This document shows, piece by piece, positions 3,439 through 7,011 of a stretch of DNA of 7,011 nucleotides. The DNA is from an uncultured Oscillospiraceae bacterium (lineage in GTDB: Bacteria > Bacillota > Clostridia > Oscillospirales > Oscillospiraceae). The position numbers and the translations under genes were made by a program. How positions within the stretch are numbered: the stretch's first letter is position 1; each line of letters begins with the position of its first letter. The notes below the pieces were generated by a model. That model made no database searches, had not been told where the DNA came from, and saw only the letters and a list, made by a program, of their open reading frames with translations. The stretch is taken from assembly GCA_937915075.1 (NCBI GenBank), contig CALDMA010000189.1, forward strand, positions 1 through 7,011. Direction: 5' to 3'.

Positions 3439-4982
3439 AAGAAGAAGTAACTCCGGCCCTGCTGGAGGTCAGAGAGCGCCTGGTCGCAGAACAGGAGGAG
3501 AAGTGGAAGCAGCTTCTTTCTTCGGTCATCAATGCGTCAGATCCTCGGCACTTGCTGACCGAGGAAGTGAAATCTTTTTACCGTGCGGAAACCTCGAAGG
3601 AAAATAGAGCACTTCTCTATGGAGACCTGCGGAAGATCGCTGCTATAAATCGTTTTACAAAATCCTTCGACACTACATTTCAGGCATTCAAGAGATCAGT
3701 GGATGCAGAGGAACGTGCTGCATTATCCTGGGGAAGCAAGAGCAATTCGGACAACTACGTCAGCATCGAGACCGTCAAGGCCGCTCTTGAGGAGCTGGAG
3801 ATCAGCGTCAGATATAATCTGCTGACAAAGGACGTTGATATATCCGGTCTTCCGACTTGCTACTCAAAGGACAATGCTGTTGATATTCTCCCTGTATATC
3901 TGAGCGACTATATGCGGTCAAATGATTTTAGCGGTGTAACACGGCCAAATATTGACAGCTGCCTGAATTGCATCGCCGATGCTAACCGATACAATCCGCT
4001 GCTTGACTACCTTTCGGCCGGTGCCTGGGATGGTAAAGACCGACTGCCGGAGATCTATCGGATTCTTGGCGTCGAGTCTCCACGGCATCAGAGCTACATA
4101 AAGAAGTGGTTTATCCAATGCGTTGCCCTGGGCCTGCGCAAAGACGATGATTTGGAACGACCGTTCGGGGCTGAAGGTGTGCTTGTCCTGCAGGGCAAGC
4201 AGGGCCTTGCAAAAACCTCCTTCTTCCGGATCATGTCACCGTTCCCGCGCTGGTTCGTCGAGGGCGCGATCATTGATATGCGTGACAAGGACAGTCAACT
4301 TAAAGTGCTACGTACTCTGATCGCCGAGCTGGGCGAACTTGATGGGACGATGAAGAAGGAGCAGACCTCTCTCAAAGCTTTTGTTACCAGCGCGGAGGAT
4401 CGAATCAGAAAGCCCTTCGGCAGAGTTGAAACGCGCTCTGTCAGAAGAACCTCTTTCTGCGGAACGGTAAACCCCAAGGATTATCTGAAGGACGAAACCG
4501 GCAGCCGCAGATGGTGGACTGTTCCTATCACTCATGTTGATAAAAAGACACTCTTCTCTTTGAAACGCTCTTTTGTGAATCAATTCTGGTTCCAGATCTA
4601 CCAGCTCTATCTTGAAGATCCGAATGGCTTCAGACTGACAGACGCAGAGTCTCGGGCGCTCCAGACCGAGAACCAGGCATTTGAGCAGCCTATGAAGTAC
4701 GAGATCGAGTTGACGGAGCTGCTTGACTTCACCATCCCCTTTGAGCATTGGGAATGGTGGAAAACCGGCGAGCTTGCAAAGCGAATTTCTGACAGGGCAG
4801 ATCCCGGGCAGGTCGGCAGAGCACTCAAGCGGGTGATGGGGAGGTGCGGCTACGATACTACCTCACATTCCCTCTCCAAGGTCAACCAAGGATATCCCCT
4901 TTCAAAAATTCCGCTCTATCACGACGAGGGATACCAACAGTTCCACGGTGATGCAGGTGAGGCAGATGACGAAATTTTGTGA
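3435..4982 (+). CDS. VapE-type P-loop ATPase, likely replication helicase
   Basis: A 515-residue member of the virulence-associated protein E family, common in prophages and phage satellites as a replication protein. The first 170 residues are helical and lack primase motifs. The ATPase core follows: Walker A GKQGLAKT (254-261), an acidic Walker B region LIAELGEL (295-302), a polar sensor segment FCGTVNP (341-347) ending at an Asn, and the arginine patch ETGSRRWW (354-361) typical of the family. The C-terminal 80 residues look like a winged-helix segment (about 440-495). AGGAGG nine bases upstream supports the ATG at 3435, which overlaps the preceding stop. No primase/polymerase or TOPRIM domain is fused, so priming must come from the host, a helper phage or another gene. 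Confidence 0.9.
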   Translation: MKEEVTPALLEVRERLVAEQEEKWKQLLSSVINASDPRHLLTEEVKSFYRAETSKENRALLYGDLRKIAAINRFTKSFDTTFQAFKRSVDAEERAALSWGSKSNSDNYVSIETVKAALEELEISVRYNLLTKDVDISGLPTCYSKDNAVDILPVYLSDYMRSNDFSGVTRPNIDSCLNCIADANRYNPLLDYLSAGAWDGKDRLPEIYRILGVESPRHQSYIKKWFIQCVALGLRKDDDLERPFGAEGVLVLQGKQGLAKTSFFRIMSPFPRWFVEGAIIDMRDKDSQLKVLRTLIAELGELDGTMKKEQTSLKAFVTSAEDRIRKPFGRVETRSVRRTSFCGTVNPKDYLKDETGSRRWWTVPITHVDKKTLFSLKRSFVNQFWFQIYQLYLEDPNGFRLTDAESRALQTENQAFEQPMKYEIELTELLDFTIPFEHWEWWKTGELAKRISDRADPGQVGRALKRVMGRCGYDTTSHSLSKVNQGYPLSKIPLYHDEGYQQFHGDAGEADDEIL

Positions 4983-5178
4983 TTTTCCTCACCACGCCGA
5001 AAGTCTTGTGTTGCAAGCGTTTCAAGCTATTAGGTGACCTAAGTGACCTAACTCCTTAAGAAGAATAAAAAAATACATTTTCATAGGGATATATGTGCGA
5101 AAAATGTGTGTAAATATTTTCTATAAGAAAACCGGATCACCACCTCACCATAAACAGAAAACATGAAAGGAAATACCC
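4983..5178. other. AT-rich gene-free gap, candidate replication origin
   Basis: The only gap of any size in the early operon lies directly after the VapE gene. It has a tandem repeat at 5034-5051 and then about 80 bases of very AT-rich DNA (5055-5135) with A and T tracts. Binding repeats next to an easily melted tract, beside the replication gene, is a common origin layout. No terminator and no convincing promoter were seen, so the next gene is probably read from the early promoter. Confidence 0.45.
5031..5051. repeat. Tandem GTGACCTAA repeat with a palindrome
   Basis: GTGACCTAA occurs twice without a gap (5034-5042 and 5043-5051). The first copy is part of the palindrome TTAGGTGACCTAA (5030-5042), symmetric about its central base. 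Probably a protein binding site, such as an iteron for the replication protein. Confidence 0.65.
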
Positions 5179-5415
5179 ATGCGAAACGAACTTGATTTAT
5201 TAAATGAAATTTGTGGAGCATCCCACGATGTTTCCCAGACGCGCGAGGCGCTGGAGAAAGCGCTGTGCGTATTGGCTGCACACGCCAGCACGGATTATTC
5301 CAAATTGCTGACGGTCGTGCAGGACTACATTATGGAGGCCAATGCTAAGTGGCTGTATTCTGCGGAGAGACAGCTTGATCGGCTGAGAGCGGAAATGAAG
5401 GAGGACGTTCACTAA
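5179..5415 (+). CDS. Hypothetical small helical protein
   Basis: A 78-residue, mostly helical protein (helices about 2-32 and 38-76) of acidic character, not recognised. The last 30 residues (EANAKWLYSAERQLDRLRAE) have a heptad-like pattern that may allow dimer formation. AAAGGAA seven bases before the ATG supports the start. Its stop shares a base with the next start (TAATG), which implies coupled translation. It is the first gene after the candidate origin. Function unknown. Confidence 0.7.
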   Translation: MRNELDLLNEICGASHDVSQTREALEKALCVLAAHASTDYSKLLTVVQDYIMEANAKWLYSAERQLDRLRAEMKEDVH

Positions 5416-5612
5416 TGAGCGAAAACAAATTTTGTCCACTGCTGTCTATCACATCTGAAGACAGCTTGACCGATTGTTATGGAGAACTGTGCGCCTGGTA
5501 TGTGCCGCCTGTGCTCGCCCCGAATGGCGCGTGCCTTGTTGCAGGGCATTGCGCGATCCGAGATCTCGGCGCTCTGCCAGAGCTGGCGAGAGGGGTGAAG
5601 GGCATAATATGA
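5415..5612 (+). CDS. Cysteine-rich small phage protein
   Basis: A 65-residue protein with five cysteines (7, 21, 26, 40, 46) and a histidine (45), arranged as FCPLL, C-x4-CAWY and C-x4-HC. This spacing resembles a family of small prophage proteins in clostridia that carry CxxxxCAWY and a C-terminal GHCAI motif. It probably binds zinc or a metal cluster. The start at 5415 follows AAGGAGG; the stop overlaps the next start (ATGA). No catalytic role can be assigned. Confidence 0.7.
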   Translation: MSENKFCPLLSITSEDSLTDCYGELCAWYVPPVLAPNGACLVAGHCAIRDLGALPELARGVKGII

Positions 5613-5827
5613 TCTTCCGCACCTGCCCCTTCTGTGGGGCCGCTCTGGATCCATGCGAACGGTGCGACTGCCGGGACGGAACCGAGAGCGAAACGAGAGG
5701 AAGCAAAGAGAAAGCCGCCCCGGTGCGGGAACACCGAAGCGGCAGGGTGGAAACGGGATTGCAGGCCCAGCTTTCCGCCTCCAGTTTACATGAAAGCGGG
5801 GAGGAATGCAAGCGTGGAAAATTTTGA
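5609..5827 (+). CDS. Small zinc-ribbon protein
   Basis: A 72-residue protein with an N-terminal knuckle CPFCGAALDPCERCDC: the pairs C6/C9 and C16/C19 (plus C21) fit a zinc ribbon. The remainder is polar, charged and probably disordered. The ATG at 5609 is preferred to the in-frame ATG at 5474 because it is preceded by GAGGGGTG, overlaps the previous stop by four bases, and avoids a 139-base overlap. Similar CPxCGAALDP proteins are frequent in clostridial mobile elements. The function is unknown. Confidence 0.7.
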   Translation: MIFRTCPFCGAALDPCERCDCRDGTESETRGSKEKAAPVREHRSGRVETGLQAQLSASSLHESGEECKRGKF

Positions 5828-6074
5828 TGTGATCCGTGAACTGAAGACGGCCCAGCTCCGAGGCACCGTGATAGAGGGCTTTGGCGATGGTATTGAGTGC
5901 AAAGATGGCAGACCTACGGAGCTTATTGCCAAGTATAAAGGCATCTGCGTACACCTTCAGGAGCAGGGACGCAGGTTTGACCTGATTGGTCAATCTGTCC
6001 GCTTTATCATCGAGGGCGTTGACGTCATATCCGGGGCCGTAGTGGGCGCGCTGATACATGAAAATAGACCATAG
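5814..6074 (+). CDS. Hypothetical protein, GTG start
   Basis: An 86-residue protein starting at GTG 5814, nine bases after GGAGG (5800-5804). An in-frame ATG at 5790 has no ribosome site, and a further one at 5634 would overlap the previous gene almost completely. The sequence alternates short strands (LRGTVIEGFGDGIEC, GICVHLQEQG, FDLIGQSVRFIIEGV) and looks like a small beta-rich fold. The last 14 bases of the zinc-ribbon gene overlap it in another frame. I do not recognise the family. Confidence 0.65.
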   Translation: MENFDVIRELKTAQLRGTVIEGFGDGIECKDGRPTELIAKYKGICVHLQEQGRRFDLIGQSVRFIIEGVDVISGAVVGALIHENRP

Positions 6075-6078
6075 ATGC

Positions 6079-6110
6079 TTGCCCGAAGGGGTACGCGCCT
6101 TTTCGGGCAA
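6079..6110 (+). other. Intergenic mRNA hairpin
   Basis: TTGCCCGAA (6079-6087) pairs with TTCGGGCAA (6102-6110); two G-U and two G-C pairs extend the stem to 13 bp around a 6-base loop. It is followed by ATATAAAA rather than T residues, so it is not a standard terminator on the plus strand. It may stabilise or process the mRNA, or weaken expression of the genes below it. Confidence 0.6.
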
Positions 6111-6136
6111 ATATAAAACAGCAAGGAGTGATATAC

Positions 6137-6382
6137 ATGAAAAAAGAGGAAGCATTGGCGTTGGGCGTATCTGAGGAGCGCTTGCGGGAATTTCAGGACA
6201 AATATAACCGCGACGTCCAAAGAGCGGTCATACATCACGAAAACGGCTCTATAAGGTCTCTCCGGGGAGCAATCGAAAGTATGCTGCCGTTGATCCGCGA
6301 GGAGGTGGGCTTGCGGGAGATCCTTCGCGTGACTGCCGAGAGCTATTCTAGACAGCCCAGGCAGTCGGAGACGTCCGAATGA
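6137..6382 (+). CDS. Hypothetical small phage protein
   Basis: An 81-residue, highly charged, largely helical protein (KKEEALALGVSEERLREFQD at the start), not assigned. The ATG at 6137 has AAGGAG eight bases upstream; the in-frame GTG at 6128 overlaps that ribosome site and is rejected. The stop overlaps the next ATG (ATGA). Similar short proteins with an N-terminal ALxLGVSEE pattern occur in clostridial prophages, but I know of no function. Confidence 0.7.
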   Translation: MKKEEALALGVSEERLREFQDKYNRDVQRAVIHHENGSIRSLRGAIESMLPLIREEVGLREILRVTAESYSRQPRQSETSE

Positions 6383-6561
6383 AGATAACGCTTGCTTTTT
6401 TGCCGGAGGAGAAAGAAGCGGCTGCCGCAGGTGTTACAGCGCTCCGGCAGCTCTACCCTGGTCTGAAGGTGCGTGAGAGCACTGCACATCCGCCGTTCGG
6501 ACACTTCTATCTGACGTCCCAGCGGCCTGCAAAGCCCTGCCGAGATAAAGAGAATGCTTGA
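6379..6561 (+). CDS. Hypothetical small protein
   Basis: A 60-residue protein: an MKITLAFLPEEKEAAAAGVT strand-helix start, a helix to about residue 25, then KVRESTAHPPFGHFYLTSQRP. The HPPFxHxYLT segment looks conserved in short proteins of clostridial mobile elements, where neighbours are likewise unassigned. It is coupled to the gene above by a 4-base overlap. The -35 box of the next promoter overlaps its last codons. Function unknown. Confidence 0.65.
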   Translation: MKITLAFLPEEKEAAAAGVTALRQLYPGLKVRESTAHPPFGHFYLTSQRPAKPCRDKENA

Positions 6562-6586
6562 CCGTCAGGCTCCCCTGTGTTATACT
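6558..6586 (+). promoter_or_regulatory. Promoter of the leader RNA and structural module
   Basis: TTGACC (6558-6563), a 17-bp spacer and TATACT (6581-6586): both boxes are one base from consensus. The start should lie near 6593. It opens a new transcription unit after the early operon. Confidence 0.8.
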
Positions 6587-6592
6587 CTATGT

Positions 6593-6675
6593 ATAAAACA
6601 TGGGAGTACCGTCCGAAAGGATTAGCTTATAAAAGCATGGGAAACGGCTTTACCGCTGTTCTCCCATGCTTTTTT
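6593..6675 (+). ncRNA. Short leader or small RNA ending in a terminator
   Basis: A promoter and a strong terminator frame an RNA of about 83 bases with no reading frame of note. It contains TCC-GAAA-GGA (a small stem with a GNRA-type loop, about 6613-6622). CATGGGAG (6599-6606) can pair exactly with CTCCCATG (6661-6668), the same strand used by the terminator stem. It may be a stand-alone small RNA or an attenuator that controls the scaffolding gene 37 bases further on. I do not recognise it as a known riboswitch. Confidence 0.6.
6631..6675 (+). terminator. Strong terminator upstream of the scaffolding gene
   Basis: AAAAGCATGGGA (6631-6642) pairs perfectly with TCCCATGCTTTT (6662-6673). Inside it AACGGC (6643-6648) pairs with GCTGTT (6655-6660) with one G-U, and six T follow the stem core (6670-6675). 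It stands between the promoter at 6558 and the gene at 6712, so readthrough or antitermination is needed for that promoter to express the gene. Confidence 0.85.
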
Positions 6676-6711
6676 ATACTTAGCCTACCCGGGCGTAAAA
6701 CGGAGGTATCT

Positions 6712-7011
6712 ATGAACAAGGACTTTCTGAAGAACTTCAAAGTGGGTAATACTGCGCTGCCTGACGATGTGATCAACGCTATCATGCAGGAGAATCAGCG
6801 CGATATCGACGCCGCTAAAGCCGACCCCGGCGCAAATGGGGGAAACGGCGGCAAGCTGTTTACCCAGGAAGAAGTAAACCGTATCGTCTCTGACAGGCTC
6901 GCCCGCGAGAGGGAAAAGCCGGGAGACGAAAGAGAACAGGCTTTGAGAGCGCGTGAGGCCCGGCTGGACTGTCGGGATTATTTGGACAGCAAGAAGTATC
7001 CCTCGGCCCTA
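6712..7011 (+). CDS. Phage scaffolding-like protein, 5' part (cut by window edge)
   Basis: One hundred codons are visible with no stop. After a helical N-terminus (MNKDFLKNFKVGNTALPDDV) and a Gly/Asn linker (about 39-47), the segment LFTQEEVNRIVSDRLARERE (49-68) starts a long charged helix that continues to about residue 90. This F-T-x-E-E-V-N-x-I-V...RLARE pattern is typical of phage capsid scaffolding proteins (DUF4355/GP20-like), which guide capsid assembly and are usually followed by the major capsid gene. CGGAGG supports the ATG. The promoter and terminator lie just upstream. The family call is from motif memory. Confidence 0.75.
   Translation, partial: MNKDFLKNFKVGNTALPDDVINAIMQENQRDIDAAKADPGANGGNGGKLFTQEEVNRIVSDRLAREREKPGDEREQALRAREARLDCRDYLDSKKYPSAL

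Larger units (their letters stand above)
69..7011. mobile_element. Integrated phage-derived element, left part (prophage or phage satellite)
   Basis: A tRNA attachment site, tyrosine integrase, divergent repressor/Cro switch, excisionase-like protein, VapE ATPase, small early genes and a scaffolding-like gene follow one another with no clear host gene between them. The left edge lies within the tRNA fragment. The right edge is beyond 7011, so total size, packaging genes and activity are unknown. Conjugation genes are not seen, and the scaffolding-like gene favours a phage or phage satellite over an integrative conjugative element. Confidence 0.8.

Noticed and set aside
5034..5051. Start of a CRISPR array
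   Set aside because: Two adjacent 9-bp units with no spacers and no cas genes are not a CRISPR array.
5474..5608. Upstream start for the zinc-ribbon gene
   Set aside because: It overlaps the cysteine-rich gene by 139 bases; the ATG at 5609 shows translational coupling.
5634..5813. Upstream starts (5634, 5790) for the gene ending at 6074
   Set aside because: They overlap the zinc-ribbon gene and lack ribosome sites; GTG 5814 follows GGAGG at nine bases.
5412..6155. 247-codon reverse frame
   Set aside because: It is antisense to four small forward genes that have ribosome sites and ATGA-type overlaps; its protein shows no recognisable domain.

Overview
This window looks like the left end of an integrated, phage-derived element in a low-to-mid-GC Gram-positive host. 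The host is probably a clostridial gut bacterium (Oscillospiraceae or Lachnospiraceae type). The signs are strong AGGAGG-type ribosome sites, small prophage proteins of kinds common in that group, and a holin-like toxin typical of Firmicutes. I cannot name the species.

Bases 1-113 are the host junction: the last codons of a host gene, a bidirectional terminator, and the 3' part of a tRNA-Lys(UUU) gene on the minus strand whose 5' half is missing. This is the displaced tRNA end left by integration, so the element starts within about 69-113 and runs off the right edge of the window. A tyrosine integrase (178-1350, minus) lies next to it.

Bases 1360-1880 hold no large gene but are densely regulatory. 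There is a 28-codon holin-like toxin gene (1645-1731), a forward promoter, and a short antisense RNA (about 1812 to 1720, minus) with a near-consensus promoter and its own terminator. The toxin mRNA 5' leader can pair with its own 3' region through two nested 10-bp blocks. The antisense RNA covers that same 3' region. This is the architecture of a type I toxin-antitoxin system.

Bases 1872-2640 are the switch region: a leftward repressor with two helix-turn-helix domains, back-to-back promoters, and a 17-bp-armed inverted repeat around the rightward -10 box. A tightly packed rightward early operon follows: a Cro-like protein (2646), an unknown protein (2841), an excisionase-like HTH protein (3196) and a VapE-type P-loop ATPase (3435-4982). 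An AT-rich gap with a tandem 9-bp repeat (4983-5178) is a candidate replication origin. Six small, mostly overlapping genes of unknown function (5179-6561) come next; two are cysteine-rich.

From 6558 a new transcription unit starts. A near-consensus promoter drives an 80-base leader that ends in a strong terminator with a possible alternative pairing. The start of a phage scaffolding-like protein (6712 onward, cut by the window edge) follows. The replication module is followed directly by a capsid-assembly gene, with no terminase or portal gene before it. That compact order suggests a phage satellite or a reduced prophage rather than a standard full-length phage, but only the sequence to the right can settle it.
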